In this document: positions 42,066 to 50,801 of the stretch, one piece after another
Numbering within the stretch: position 1 is the stretch's first letter
How the letters are laid out: every line of letters begins with the position of its first letter
NCBI RefSeq assembly: GCF_022809125.1
Contig: NZ_JALGBI010000001.1
Span: 3,162,001-3,226,000, forward strand
Direction of reading: 5' to 3'
From: Variovorax terrae
GTDB taxonomy: Bacteria; Pseudomonadota; Gammaproteobacteria; Burkholderiales; Burkholderiaceae_C
Length of the DNA: 64,000 nt
The notes under the pieces: generated by a model
Seen by the model: only the letters and a program-made list of their open reading frames with translations
Told to the model about the DNA's origin: nothing
Database searches by the model: none
Position numbers and translations under genes: made by a program

Positions 42066-42662
42066 ATGACAAAACCGCTCCCCTCATCGCCTGCCGCGCT
42101 GGATCCTCTGATCCAGATGGCACTGGCGTCCAGTGCCCGGAATGACGCAGAACAGACGCTTGACTTGCTGCAGGAAGCGATGGAAAAGATGCCGTCATCG
42201 GGACTCCCATATTTCCTGGCTGGAGCCGAGTTGGCCCAGCTTGGTCGTTTCGACGAAGCAGAAGCGGCCTATGCGCGCGCCGTGCTGCTGGCCCCGGAGT
42301 TCGACATGGCACGCTATGAGTTGGGCACGCTGCAGTTCGTTTCGGGCAAGTCGGCCCTCGCAATGGTGACGTGGCAGCCACTCCTCGAAAGATCCGATAT
42401 GGATGCGCTCAAGATGTTCGTGAACGGCTACATTGAATTGGCGGCCGATCGCCTTGATGCAGCGATTCTTCTGTTTGAGCAAGGAATGCGTGCCAACACC
42501 CAGAATGCCGCGCTCAATAGCAATATTGGTTTACTGATTTCTGCGGTACGCCAATCGACCGTGGCGCCACCCCAGGATCCGACCACCTCAGTCACTCCGC
42601 CACCGCAAGCAGAGACTCATTTTTTGCTTTCGAGCTACCGGCAGCGAGGCGCGGCCCATTGA
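42066..42662 (+). CDS. TPR-repeat protein
   Basis: A 198-residue protein starting at ATG 42066 with AGGGAGA seven bases upstream (the frame is open further upstream without a better start). Residues 15-165 form about four tetratricopeptide-like units, such as LPYFLAGAELAQLGRFDEAE and LDAAILLFEQGMRANTQNAA. A Pro/Thr/Gln-rich tail follows (PPQDPTTSVTPPPQAETHFL). There is no signal peptide or membrane helix. TPR proteins are protein-binding adaptors or chaperones. Close to a flagellar export cluster it may be a substrate chaperone or assembly factor, but I have no direct evidence. Confidence 0.7.
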   Translation: MTKPLPSSPAALDPLIQMALASSARNDAEQTLDLLQEAMEKMPSSGLPYFLAGAELAQLGRFDEAEAAYARAVLLAPEFDMARYELGTLQFVSGKSALAMVTWQPLLERSDMDALKMFVNGYIELAADRLDAAILLFEQGMRANTQNAALNSNIGLLISAVRQSTVAPPQDPTTSVTPPPQAETHFLLSSYRQRGAAH

Positions 42663-42716
42663 TGTATTTTTGCGAGCCCAGCTTGATGAATGCAGTGATA
42701 TGCAAGGAATTCCATC

Positions 42717-43121
42717 GTGTCTGGCATTGACAATGTCAGTCAGCTCACCGCTGTCATGCGTGCTCAGGTTGCAGCGCTACGCCAGTCAGTGCGCTCTGCG
42801 CCGAGCAAGAGCGCACCTCACGCCCCCAATCGCACAGAATCAGGCTCATCACAGGAGCCTCTGGATCTTGCACGCTTGGTTGCTCAACGCGTCCAGTCGC
42901 TTGATCCTCAAGACCCACAGCGCAAGCGAAAAGCACTCCGGATTTTTCTGGAAACAGTTCTTTTGGCCGAACTCGGCATCAAGCTTGCCAATGACCCGGC
43001 GTTTCTCACCATGGTCGATACTGTGCACCGCCAGATGGAAGCGGACTCGGATTTGGCAAAGGCCATGGATGATGCAGCCGCCATACTACTATCGAAAAGC
43101 CCGGACGCAGCACCAGAGTAA
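42717..43121 (+). CDS. Hypothetical protein, 134 residues
   Basis: Starts at GTG 42717 with AAGGAA seven bases upstream, 54 bases after the TPR gene and probably co-transcribed with it. The N-terminal 50 residues are polar and Ser/Pro-rich (SAPSKSAPHAPNRTESGSSQ). The rest is helical (KALRIFLETVLLAELGIKLA, then MVDTVHRQMEADSDLAKAMD). There is no membrane segment and no domain I recognise. It ends 21 bases from the stop of the convergent TPR gene of the flagellar operon. A small partner or chaperone in the same system is a guess from position only. Confidence 0.6.
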   Translation: MSGIDNVSQLTAVMRAQVAALRQSVRSAPSKSAPHAPNRTESGSSQEPLDLARLVAQRVQSLDPQDPQRKRKALRIFLETVLLAELGIKLANDPAFLTMVDTVHRQMEADSDLAKAMDDAAAILLSKSPDAAPE

Positions 43122-43142
43122 CGTGTTGTCGCCAAGTACGGG

Positions 43143-44351
43143 TTATCGGCGAAGAATTGGCGGCAACCATTGGCTCATCTTGCCACCAAGTGGGGCGTCC
43201 CGTTGGCCCAGCAATCGATGAGCCAAACGCTGTACTGCGGCAGCATCAGCGGCCTCGCCGCTCAGCAGAGCTTGCGCATAGCCTGCGGATACGGCTCTAC
43301 GATCCAAGCGAATCGCTCGTTCAATATGTTCTTGTGCGGCTGCAGTTTGGCGCTGCATCACCAGCACTACGGCTAAACCGCCGTGGCTTTCGGCAAAATT
43401 TCGATCCAGTTCCAAGGCGACTTCAAACGCCCTTCTTGCCGACGACAAGTCACGCTGCATCACAAAGGCCCACCCTAATCCATGCCAGGTTCCAATGTGG
43501 CCTGGCATCAAGCTAACCGCTTTCTCAAAATCTTTACATGCCTCGTCGAACCGGAGTTCCAGCATACCGGCAAAGCCCAAAGCCGACCAGGCACGACCTT
43601 CGTTCGGGCTGCGTTCCAGCACTTGTCCGAGAAGCTCGCGCGCTTTCGGAGCATCGCGCTGCGCCAAAGCCAAGGATGCCTGTGTCACCATTGCTTCCAC
43701 TTGGGTCGGCATAGCTAGCAGAGCCTGGCCGGACAGTCTCAATGCCGCCTCGGGCTGATTGACATCCAACGCAATCATGCTGGCGACGCCGTTGGCTTCT
43801 GGCGTCAGTGCAACGGCCTTGTTCTCCTCGATCCAGGCCCATGCCTCCTTCAAAGCCCTGAGATGATGAAGCGAGCGAAGCCACAACATCCGCATGTTAT
43901 CCAGTGACAACGCGGTGGCGTCGCCATCTGCGATGGGAGTTTCGACCGCTCCGCTCATCCACGGCAGCAGGCGTTTGCGACAGGCGGCGTAGTCTGCCCC
44001 AATGAAATCGATCTGCGCAAGGTTGTACTCCAGCACAGGGTGCGCGCCTAGCTCCCTCGCCAACGCCATCAAGATCGTTCCGGCCTCCTCAAAGCGTCGA
44101 TTCGCCATCAGCAGGCTCGCTTCGCGAAAGCCCCATGCCTGGCGATCCATTGAAAGAGACTGAGCTGTATTCAAATGGACCTGCGCTCGAGAGAACTCTC
44201 CGGTAATCAGCGCTTGCTCAAAGGTATCGGCTAGCAAATGGGGATTGGCAGGGTCGCTCTGCAAGTAACCCTCCAGCTTTGCCAATCGTTCATGCGCAAC
44301 GGAAATAGCAGGAGTCTTGGGCGGTGTCAAAGGAATATCGTTCATGGGCAT
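43143..44351 (-). CDS. TPR-repeat protein at the end of the flagellar operon
   Basis: A 402-residue protein made largely of tetratricopeptide-like helices from about residue 15 to 380. The clearest units are AWSALGFAGMLELRFDEACK, WHGLGWAFVMQRDLSSARRA and SHGGLAVVLVMQRQTAAAQE. It is 28 bases downstream of the sigma factor stop and in the same orientation, so it is probably the last gene of the operon. It has no signal peptide, so it is cytoplasmic. A role in flagellar regulation, glycosylation or export chaperoning is possible; some TPR proteins in flagellar clusters act with flagellin modification. It resembles the 42066 protein in repeat type but not clearly in sequence. Confidence 0.7.
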   Translation of the reverse strand: MPMNDIPLTPPKTPAISVAHERLAKLEGYLQSDPANPHLLADTFEQALITGEFSRAQVHLNTAQSLSMDRQAWGFREASLLMANRRFEEAGTILMALARELGAHPVLEYNLAQIDFIGADYAACRKRLLPWMSGAVETPIADGDATALSLDNMRMLWLRSLHHLRALKEAWAWIEENKAVALTPEANGVASMIALDVNQPEAALRLSGQALLAMPTQVEAMVTQASLALAQRDAPKARELLGQVLERSPNEGRAWSALGFAGMLELRFDEACKDFEKAVSLMPGHIGTWHGLGWAFVMQRDLSSARRAFEVALELDRNFAESHGGLAVVLVMQRQTAAAQEHIERAIRLDRRAVSAGYAQALLSGEAADAAAVQRLAHRLLGQRDAPLGGKMSQWLPPILRR

Positions 44352-44379
44352 CTGTCAATCACGTCTATAGTTTTGACCG

Positions 44380-45222
44380 TCAAAGCACCACATCGGCAAT
44401 CGGCTTCTCCTGCAATGCCTCACGCAACTGCATCAGCGCCTGCTTGTGAATCTGGGCAATGCGCCCTCGAGTCAGGCCCAGCATGGAAGCAATTTCCTCG
44501 AATGGAATCTCCTGCTGGTAATGGTAGCGAATGACGGTGCGCTGCTGCTGTGGCAAACCTTCTATAAGAGAAGCGATGCGCTGCCGCAATTGCTTGACTT
44601 CGGCGCTTCGATAAAACGGAATGGCTTCCGAAGTCTCCGGTGCTTCGATCATGCTTGTGCCTTCAAGCATCCAAGACAGCGCGAGCCCCAATCCAACGTC
44701 GGCCACGTAGCGCAATAATTGCTCCGGCGCGCGTCCTCCTGGTTTTCCACGCCCGCCAATCCCTTCACTTTCACCTTCTATCGCTTGAGGCAGTTTGACC
44801 GACTCGCGACGCTCCGTCTGCAGACGTTTGCGCGCGGCAATCTGCTGTTGCTTTTCTGTGAGTTTCTCCAAGCCATTCAGGATGGCGCCGTGCATTCGCC
44901 TCGCCGCAAAGGTCTTGAACTGAACGCCCACTGACGGATCGAACCGATCCAGCGCTTCGAGCATCCCCATCGATGCCAACTGATAGTATTCAGCAAACTC
45001 GATTTCATCATGCAGGCGTTTGGCGTAGTAAGTCGCTGCGACGATACGCACATACGGAAGGTAGAGACGAACCAGTTGCTCACGCGCTTGGTAGTCCGTC
45101 TCCTTGATCCACTTCAGCCACAGCTCCTCCTCAACGCAGCCTTCTTGCTTGCCGGCGATAGCCTTCCTGACGGTGAGGGCATCACCGGACGCTTCTGTGA
45201 GCATTTCATCAGGCCGTGTCAT
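44380..45222 (-). CDS. fliA: Flagellar sigma factor FliA (sigma-28 family)
   Basis: A 280-residue sigma-28 family protein. Region 2 is clear: LVRLYLPYVRIVAATYYAKR, then EYYQLASMGMLEALDRFDPS with FKTFAARRMHGAILNGL. Region 4 at the C-terminus has LPQQQRTVIRYHYQQEIPFE and IASMLGLTRGRIAQIHKQAL. An Ala/Gly/Arg linker of about 40 residues between regions 3 and 4 is longer than in enteric FliA. ATG 45222 is chosen because fliP ends at 45224; the longer frame to 45273 would overlap fliP. Position inside a structural operon, rather than with a flagellin, is typical of secondary (lateral) flagellar systems. It should direct late genes outside this window. Confidence 0.88.
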   Translation of the reverse strand: MTRPDEMLTEASGDALTVRKAIAGKQEGCVEEELWLKWIKETDYQAREQLVRLYLPYVRIVAATYYAKRLHDEIEFAEYYQLASMGMLEALDRFDPSVGVQFKTFAARRMHGAILNGLEKLTEKQQQIAARKRLQTERRESVKLPQAIEGESEGIGGRGKPGGRAPEQLLRYVADVGLGLALSWMLEGTSMIEAPETSEAIPFYRSAEVKQLRQRIASLIEGLPQQQRTVIRYHYQQEIPFEEIASMLGLTRGRIAQIHKQALMQLREALQEKPIADVVL

Positions 45223-45223
45223 C

Positions 45224-46186
45224 TCAATGGAAACTTCCCACGAGCGCCTTGAGCACAAGGCTCCAACCGTCAATCAGCACGAACATCAGAATCTTCACCG
45301 GCAGCGCAATGGTTGTTGGCGGCATCATCATCATGCCCAAGGCCATCAACAGGCTAGACACAATCAAGTCAATCAGCAAAAAGGGTAAGAAGATCACAAA
45401 GCCGATCTGGAAGGCCGCACGCAACTCGGAGAGCATGAATGCTGGAATCAACTGCACATTGCTAATGTCAGCCATGGTCTTCGGGGCAGGCGCGTGCGAA
45501 AGCTCTACGATCAGTGCGAGATCCTGTTCACGGGTCTGGCGAACCATGAACTCACGCAGCGGTGCAATGCCCTTTTCATACCCGGCATCAATCCCCAGTT
45601 TGCCAGCCATAAAGGGCTGAAACGCCTCTTCATTGACCTTCTGTATGACTGGCGACATAGTGAACATTGTGAGAAACAGAGCCAAACCAATCAGCGCCGT
45701 GTTGGGAGGTGTTTCGTTCATGCCAATTGCGTGGCGCAACATGGACAACACAATGATGGTGCGCAAGAAGCTTGTCAGGCACATCAGTATCGCCGGCAGA
45801 ATCGCCAACACCGTCAAACCAAGCACTACACGTAAGGCCTGCGCCGTCTGACCTGAGACAACCGTTGGTAGAGTGGCAGTGGCCCCCGCCTCGGAACGGT
45901 TGCTTGCCTGGCCGGCAGTTGCCCCATTGCCGGCGGTTGCGACAGGTGTTTTTCGCGATGCTTCGATGGGAGCCTGCACCTTGGACGTCTCTTGCTCAGC
46001 GAACGTCAATTCAGGCACAGGAGCGGCCGCCTTCGCAGTGGAAATGGCTGCGGCAACGGGTACAACCTCCAACGTCTCATGCGGCGCATCAGACTCCTGG
46101 GACCATGCCGACGCAAGGCAACCGATCGCTACTAGCAAGCCGGCCAAACAGCTTCGCCCGATACCCAGATAACTCCAGCGAATCAC
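45224..46186 (-). CDS. fliP: Flagellar export gate protein FliP
   Basis: A 320-residue FliP starting at GTG 46186, overlapping the fliO stop as GTGA. An N-terminal signal segment (CLAGLLVAIGCLASAW, about 13-28) is followed by an unusually long Ala/Pro/Thr-rich linker to about residue 110. Four FliP membrane helices come next, beginning QALRVVLGLTVLAILPAILM, with signature stretches FLRTIIVLSMLRHAIGMNET and PAFMLSELRAAFQIGFVIFL. FliP normally has about 245 residues, so the leader is about 70 longer. It forms the core of the export channel with FliQ and FliR, neither of which is encoded in this window. Confidence 0.92.
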   Translation of the reverse strand: MIRWSYLGIGRSCLAGLLVAIGCLASAWSQESDAPHETLEVVPVAAAISTAKAAAPVPELTFAEQETSKVQAPIEASRKTPVATAGNGATAGQASNRSEAGATATLPTVVSGQTAQALRVVLGLTVLAILPAILMCLTSFLRTIIVLSMLRHAIGMNETPPNTALIGLALFLTMFTMSPVIQKVNEEAFQPFMAGKLGIDAGYEKGIAPLREFMVRQTREQDLALIVELSHAPAPKTMADISNVQLIPAFMLSELRAAFQIGFVIFLPFLLIDLIVSSLLMALGMMMMPPTTIALPVKILMFVLIDGWSLVLKALVGSFH

Positions 46187-46746
46187 GGCACCCTCCCAGC
46201 AGATGCTGCTGTGTCTGCATGATGCGAGGAAGGGCTGCCATCGTTTGGCTGCCCGGCAATCAAGGTAATGGCCTCACCAGCGCAGCCAATCAGCCATTGG
46301 CGCCCCTGCCATTCCACGACGTGAGCACTGTGCTGCGGTGTCAGGCGTACCGACGACACCACGCGTAGACACTTCTGGTCCGGAACCTTCAACCACGTTG
46401 GCCAACCGGGGGCCCGGCTACCTCGCGGAGGCTGTCGGATGCGCCGACCAATCCAGACGACCGCGCACAGCAACAACAGTACGCCGACAACAATCATGTA
46501 GACATCAGAATTTGAGGCGGCGTTAGTTGCAGAATCCCGTCGCAAGGGAATGTCTGCCGGCAGTATCTCGGCGACTGTCGCCTGGGCAGCGAGTGCGTGC
46601 CCTGTTGCCGCCCATGCCGATGTGGACCTGCCGCCAGTCCATCCTAAAGCAAGTACCACACACAGTCGCGCCCAAACACGCGATTTTTCCGCCGGGAAGA
46701 GCAGGGATTCGCCCAACGGCCGCACTCCCATCTTGCTTGGTATCAT
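46183..46746 (-). CDS. fliO: Flagellar biosynthesis protein FliO
   Basis: A 187-residue protein from ATG 46746, one base after the fliN stop. A first hydrophobic stretch (ARLCVVLALGWTGG) may be a signal segment. The main membrane helix is VYMIVVGVLLLLCAVVWIGR, followed by a basic Pro/Gly segment and the short FliO soluble domain (CLRVVSSVRLTPQHSAHVVE, WLIGCAGEAITLI). FliO helps assemble the FliP ring and is weakly conserved. Identification rests on the single helix plus domain and on the fliN-fliO-fliP order. Confidence 0.75.
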   Translation of the reverse strand: MIPSKMGVRPLGESLLFPAEKSRVWARLCVVLALGWTGGRSTSAWAATGHALAAQATVAEILPADIPLRRDSATNAASNSDVYMIVVGVLLLLCAVVWIGRRIRQPPRGSRAPGWPTWLKVPDQKCLRVVSSVRLTPQHSAHVVEWQGRQWLIGCAGEAITLIAGQPNDGSPSSHHADTAASAGRVP

Positions 46747-46747
46747 T

Positions 46748-47152
46748 TCAACTTTGGGTTGCCAAACGCATCGCAACCGGCAACTCAACGATCTGCAATG
46801 CGAAGTGGCCATCCAGCGCAACCAGTTGGCCACGAGCGACCACACTGTTTTCAAGCAGCAAGTCTACTGGCTCATCAAGACCAGAATTCAATGACAGCAC
46901 TTGATTCTCTCGCAGGGCCAACAACTCGGCCACACTCAACGTGATTTCACCGACTCGTACTTGCAGTTTCGCTTTCACCTGGTAAAGCGGGTTTGTGCTG
47001 GGAGATATCAATGGAGCGCCAGACTCCTTGGCCGTGTCGCCTCCATGCAGTTCGGGCATGACAATGACTTGCGCCACTGCGGGCGCGCTTTCGCGCATTG
47101 ATGCAATCTCGGGGTGTGCACCCGCTAAAAGACTCTTCACGACTTGGTTCAC
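46748..47152 (-). CDS. fliN: Flagellar C-ring protein FliN
   Basis: The open frame is longer, but the protein probably starts at GTG 47152 (134 residues), with AGAGAGAAAG just upstream and 31 bases after the fliM stop. The C-terminal half is a SpoA/surface-presentation domain: YQVKAKLQVRVGEITLSVAE, then LLALRENQVLSLNSGLDEPV and LLLENSVVARGQLVALDGHF. The N-terminal part is short and variable, as in FliN. It builds the lower C-ring with FliM and docks the FliH-FliI export complex. Confidence 0.82.
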   Translation of the reverse strand: MNQVVKSLLAGAHPEIASMRESAPAVAQVIVMPELHGGDTAKESGAPLISPSTNPLYQVKAKLQVRVGEITLSVAELLALRENQVLSLNSGLDEPVDLLLENSVVARGQLVALDGHFALQIVELPVAMRLATQS

Positions 47153-47183
47153 GACTTTCTCTCTGCTATGTATAGGAAATAGA

Positions 47184-48059
47184 TCAATGGTTTTGCACTG
47201 ACGGGCTGTCAAGAGTGCACAATTCCAATGCGAGACAGTCCTGCTGTTGCCCCAGCCACGCTGCACACACAGGGCGACCCACTGTATCCATGACATGCAG
47301 CGGCCGGTCTAGTTGATGAGACAGCGGAATGATGTCGCCCACCTGCAATGTCTCCAGCTGCCCGAGACTGAGGTTGATGCTGTCCAGTTCCACTCTGAGC
47401 TTGATGGGCTGCCCCGATAGTGCTTGGGTGATTTCGACCAACGGTGGCTTGCGTGTTGTGGTGCTCCTGACACCAACATTGCTCAGTGAAGACAGTACCG
47501 TCTCGACAGTGCCTCCGTCAAGCCACAGAAAAAAGCTCCCCCTGCACCATGGCCAACGAACCATGACGTCGCCACTCCAAGCAGATGCGCTACGGTTTGC
47601 ATCGCTAGCGGCAGGGTGCTGCTCCAGACCGTGCAAGCCTGGAATCTGACGCAAGCGGGTGAACCAGTCGGATAGTGCCGCCTCGACCACGTCCATCGCA
47701 ATCGACTCCGATGCCGCTCCAGCTCCGAGCAGCGAAGGCGACAAACCAAACATCGATGCATGCACACCATGACGTATACCGGCCAGACTTGCGCATTCAT
47801 GCGCCTCTATCAGCATATCGCTCGAGTGGCGTGCCGGCTTTGAATAAGCCCACGCCAAGCCGGCACCACGCTCATGGCGCGCACCTTCAACCTGTGCCGC
47901 GCCTTCGCCCGCTGCCGGACCAATGCCCCAATCACGCGCCCAGTCCGCCGCCAAACTGGTAAACGCCTGTTCGAGCGCCTCGCATTGCGCCAGCGACCAA
48001 GCACGCAACGCGCGCGCAGGCTGTTCCAGCACGACCTCCGGCTGATCACTCGTGCTCAT
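47184..48059 (-). CDS. fliM: FliM-like C-ring protein (divergent)
   Basis: A 291-residue protein, shorter than typical FliM (about 330). The C-terminal 75 residues are a SpoA domain: ALSGQPIKLRVELDSINLSL, then GQLETLQVGDIIPLSHQLDR. The middle part fits the FliM core only loosely (WPWCRGSFFLWLDGGTVETV). The N-terminus (MSTSDQPEVVLEQPARALRA) has no LSQxEIDALL-like CheY-binding sequence. It overlaps the flgE stop as ATGA. By gene order it is FliM, but switching by CheY may be lost, or it may be closer to a type III secretion YscQ-like ring protein. Confidence 0.7.
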   Translation of the reverse strand: MSTSDQPEVVLEQPARALRAWSLAQCEALEQAFTSLAADWARDWGIGPAAGEGAAQVEGARHERGAGLAWAYSKPARHSSDMLIEAHECASLAGIRHGVHASMFGLSPSLLGAGAASESIAMDVVEAALSDWFTRLRQIPGLHGLEQHPAASDANRSASAWSGDVMVRWPWCRGSFFLWLDGGTVETVLSSLSNVGVRSTTTRKPPLVEITQALSGQPIKLRVELDSINLSLGQLETLQVGDIIPLSHQLDRPLHVMDTVGRPVCAAWLGQQQDCLALELCTLDSPSVQNH

Positions 48060-49231
48060 TTGCTCTTCATAGCGAACAGTTCCTGAAGCATGTCATTGGC
48101 GGTTGAGATCACCTGCGAACTGGCTTGATATCCGCGCTGCATTACCACCAGATCACTGAATTCCTGGGACAGATCGACATTGGAGATCTCCACCATCCCC
48201 GATCGCACATTGCCAAACCCCCCCATGCCTGCTGCGCCAATGTGCCAAGCTCGCACATCCTTGGAGCCAAACTGATTGTCACCAACGGACTCCACCGCTT
48301 CCAGTGAATCAAAGCGTGCCAGTGCCAGCCGTGTGCTCTTGATGACCTGCCCGTTCGAATAAGTCAGCGACAACGCTCCAGCTGCATCAAACGTCGCCTT
48401 GGTCAATCCCCCAGGACCAAAGCCATTTTGCGACGCCATGGCGAGCGTAGACAGATTGGCCGATGGGTAGGAAGTCACTTCGGTCGAGAAGTCTAGCGTG
48501 AGCGGCACGGCTGAAAGACCCGCGGGCGTATAGATGACTTGGACTTTTGCCGCAGTGCTTTGCGGCCGGCCATCTTGAAAAATGATCTCCCCAGTCCCTA
48601 CCACGTTCGTCCCGTCCATCAGATCCACCTGCCAGCTGCCGGCCGTGGTTGCACTGGTGTCGGTGAGCTTCACACTCAGCATATGCTCCCCGCCCAATGC
48701 ATCGACGACCTTGACGCCTCCCACCGTCTGTTCGGCCATGGTGCTGGACAAGTTACCGCTGAACTTGACTGTCGTGGTGGCACTACCTGCGTTGGTCTGC
48801 AGTCCTGCCAAGCTGATGCGTACCAAGTTTCCTGAAGCATCGCGTCCCATCACGAAGCTGTGATCGATCTTGTTGATCAGCATACCCTCTGTATTGAACT
48901 GGAACTGCCCAGCACGAGTGTAGGTCACATCCCCCTTCTCGTTCTCCAGTATGAACAGTCCCGTGCCATCGACAGCCATATCCAAGTCATTGCCGGTTTG
49001 CCGCAGTTCACCCTGTCTGAATGAAAGTGTCGTGCCGTTCGCATTGAGCCCATAGCCAACCTGACCCGCTCCGCCTCCTTGCCCTGAATTGGAGTAAAAC
49101 AAGTCAGAAAACTGCAAACTCGACCCTTTGAAACCCGGTGTGTTGATGTTTGCCGTATTGTTGGCAATCACTCGCAGGCCTTTTGAATAGCCGAGCAGTC
49201 CCGTCATCCCTACGTAAATTGATTCCAGCAT
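48056..49231 (-). CDS. flgE: Flagellar hook protein FlgE
   Basis: A 391-residue hook protein starting at ATG 49231 with AGGAGG six bases upstream; a longer in-frame start at 49291 is rejected because it would run into flgD. The N-terminal rod/hook signature is MLESIYVGMTGLLGYSKGLR with NNTANINTPGFKGSSLQFSD. The C-terminal helix contains MVEISNVDLSQEFSDLVVMQ and RGYQASSQVISTANDMLQEL. The central domain (about 90-330) is the variable outer hook domain. It is exported by the flagellar apparatus and assembled under the FlgD cap. Confidence 0.93.
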   Translation of the reverse strand: MLESIYVGMTGLLGYSKGLRVIANNTANINTPGFKGSSLQFSDLFYSNSGQGGGAGQVGYGLNANGTTLSFRQGELRQTGNDLDMAVDGTGLFILENEKGDVTYTRAGQFQFNTEGMLINKIDHSFVMGRDASGNLVRISLAGLQTNAGSATTTVKFSGNLSSTMAEQTVGGVKVVDALGGEHMLSVKLTDTSATTAGSWQVDLMDGTNVVGTGEIIFQDGRPQSTAAKVQVIYTPAGLSAVPLTLDFSTEVTSYPSANLSTLAMASQNGFGPGGLTKATFDAAGALSLTYSNGQVIKSTRLALARFDSLEAVESVGDNQFGSKDVRAWHIGAAGMGGFGNVRSGMVEISNVDLSQEFSDLVVMQRGYQASSQVISTANDMLQELFAMKSK

Positions 49232-49287
49232 GAAAACCTCCTGTGAAAATCGATTCTTTCGAAATAGATCAGCCGATTTCGCGCCGT

Positions 49288-49689
49288 TCAACGTACCGCT
49301 GAAATCTGGCTCAGCGAAACATTAGCCAGCGTTTCACCCGCCGTAGTCAATACCGTGATCATCGGTATATCTCCTGATAGCGATAGTGCTTTGACTGTGC
49401 CCGTCACCGAGACGCTATCAGTTGTGATGTCCACCGTGCGGCCGATAAGCCCGACTGACTGCAAAGTCGCCTGATTGATGATCAGCGTATCAATCTTGTT
49501 GTTGAGTTGTTGTGTCTGCTCCAGACTCGTGAACTGCGCCATTTGGGCCATGAACTGCTGGTTATCCATGGGCTTGAGCGGGTCCTGATAGGTCAACTGG
49601 GTCAACAGGATTTTGAGGAAATCCTGCATTCCCAAGCTATTGGACTGCAAGTTGGGGGAGGCTGAGCCTCCGATGGCCGATATTGTCAT
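49288..49689 (-). CDS. flgD: Hook capping protein FlgD
   Basis: A 133-residue FlgD, short compared with about 220-230 in enteric bacteria. The conserved N-terminus is present: MQDFLKILLTQLTYQDPLKP, then MDNQQFMAQMAQFTSLEQTQ. After NNKIDTLIINQATLQSVGLI only one beta-rich segment (VDITTDSVSVTGTVKALSLS) remains, so the C-terminal FnIII-like domain is reduced. It overlaps fliK by four bases (ATGA). It caps the growing hook and is needed for FlgE polymerisation. Confidence 0.88.
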   Translation of the reverse strand: MTISAIGGSASPNLQSNSLGMQDFLKILLTQLTYQDPLKPMDNQQFMAQMAQFTSLEQTQQLNNKIDTLIINQATLQSVGLIGRTVDITTDSVSVTGTVKALSLSGDIPMITVLTTAGETLANVSLSQISAVR

Positions 49690-50801
49690 GGGGCCTCCTC
49701 TGTTTTCCGTAAGTTAAATGAAATTTGCACGCTGCGCACCGGAAACGCCGTGGCGATCAATGCTTCTTCGCTCTCTGATGATCCGACGGCGTATTCAGTC
49801 GATATATCGTTGCCATTGCAAATAACCTTTGATAAACGCAAACCCTCGCCCGCAAGAGCCTGCCGAAGTTGCGCGATAAGCACGGGTAACTGTTGATGCG
49901 ACACAACGTCGTTGGCATGCATACCGAGCCAGACGACCACCCCCGAAGGAGTGTTCTCCACGTGAACGCTCAGGCTTCGCCCAATAGTGACGGGCATCAA
50001 GGCGCGCTGCACGCCATCTCGCGCTTTCACTGCGGCCGATCCCTGAGTCAGGGACACGTCACCTGCGGGAGTCAACGGTGGAAATCCAGGTTTCGCCGGC
50101 GCCGTATTTGTAAGCGTCGACGGGGTCCCTGCAAGCGCTGTCAGCGTCACATGTGGCCACCACTGTTCCTGCGAAGCCTTCATAACAATGCCCTCCAAGT
50201 CCGCGCCCGCATCCGTGCAGTTGGAAGTCAGTATTCGAGCGCCACTCGATACAGCGGTCTCTCTTTCAACAAGCAATGGATTGCTAGCCATAGACACGGT
50301 ATCCTTCCATCCGGCTTGCTTGCTCCGGCCCCTCTCCGCAACGGTGGTCGCGTATGGCATATTCGGTGCGCTATCAATGGACAAAGGCTCTGGTCTAGAT
50401 TCCTTCCATCCGCCGGCGCGAGACGCCGTGATGTTCACTCCAGACTCCGGCGACGTCGAGACGCTGTCAACAGAGACCGCCGCCGTGGTGGTTGCTTGAG
50501 CTTTATCTCCAGCAACGGTCCCCGCGATAGGCGAACTTGGTGCCGTTTCATCACAGCGCAGAATGGCGACATCCGGAGCCACCTGGAAACGCAGACCGCC
50601 TCCATTCATACTCCAGACTGTCGGCGCAGGATGAGCCGCCAGCTGCGATGGTTTAAACCATGCATCCAATTGGACTCGCTCCATCTCGCGTAGCCAAAGA
50701 TCACCTGATCCTCCCACCGAATGAGGCTCTGAAGGTATTTCACGCCGAAGCGACGATGCAGGGTTGTCACGGCAAAAGGGTAGCCAAGCTTGAATATTCA
50801 C
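49686..50801 (-). CDS. fliK: Hook-length control protein FliK
   Basis: A 371-residue protein starting at GTG 50801, which overlaps the fliJ stop (GTGA) and has GGAGG five bases upstream. The frame is open further upstream but inside fliJ. The first ~270 residues are low-complexity, Ser/Thr/Ala-rich (TATTAAVSVDSVSTSPESGV). The C-terminal domain has ARDGVQRALMPVTIGRSLSV, then WLGMHANDVVSHQQLPVLIA with AQLRQALAGEGLRLSKVICN, consistent with a FliK-type switch domain. It lacks strong sequence signatures, so the call also uses the order fliJ-fliK-flgD. Confidence 0.7.
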   Translation of the reverse strand: MNIQAWLPFCRDNPASSLRREIPSEPHSVGGSGDLWLREMERVQLDAWFKPSQLAAHPAPTVWSMNGGGLRFQVAPDVAILRCDETAPSSPIAGTVAGDKAQATTTAAVSVDSVSTSPESGVNITASRAGGWKESRPEPLSIDSAPNMPYATTVAERGRSKQAGWKDTVSMASNPLLVERETAVSSGARILTSNCTDAGADLEGIVMKASQEQWWPHVTLTALAGTPSTLTNTAPAKPGFPPLTPAGDVSLTQGSAAVKARDGVQRALMPVTIGRSLSVHVENTPSGVVVWLGMHANDVVSHQQLPVLIAQLRQALAGEGLRLSKVICNGNDISTEYAVGSSESEEALIATAFPVRSVQISFNLRKTEEAP

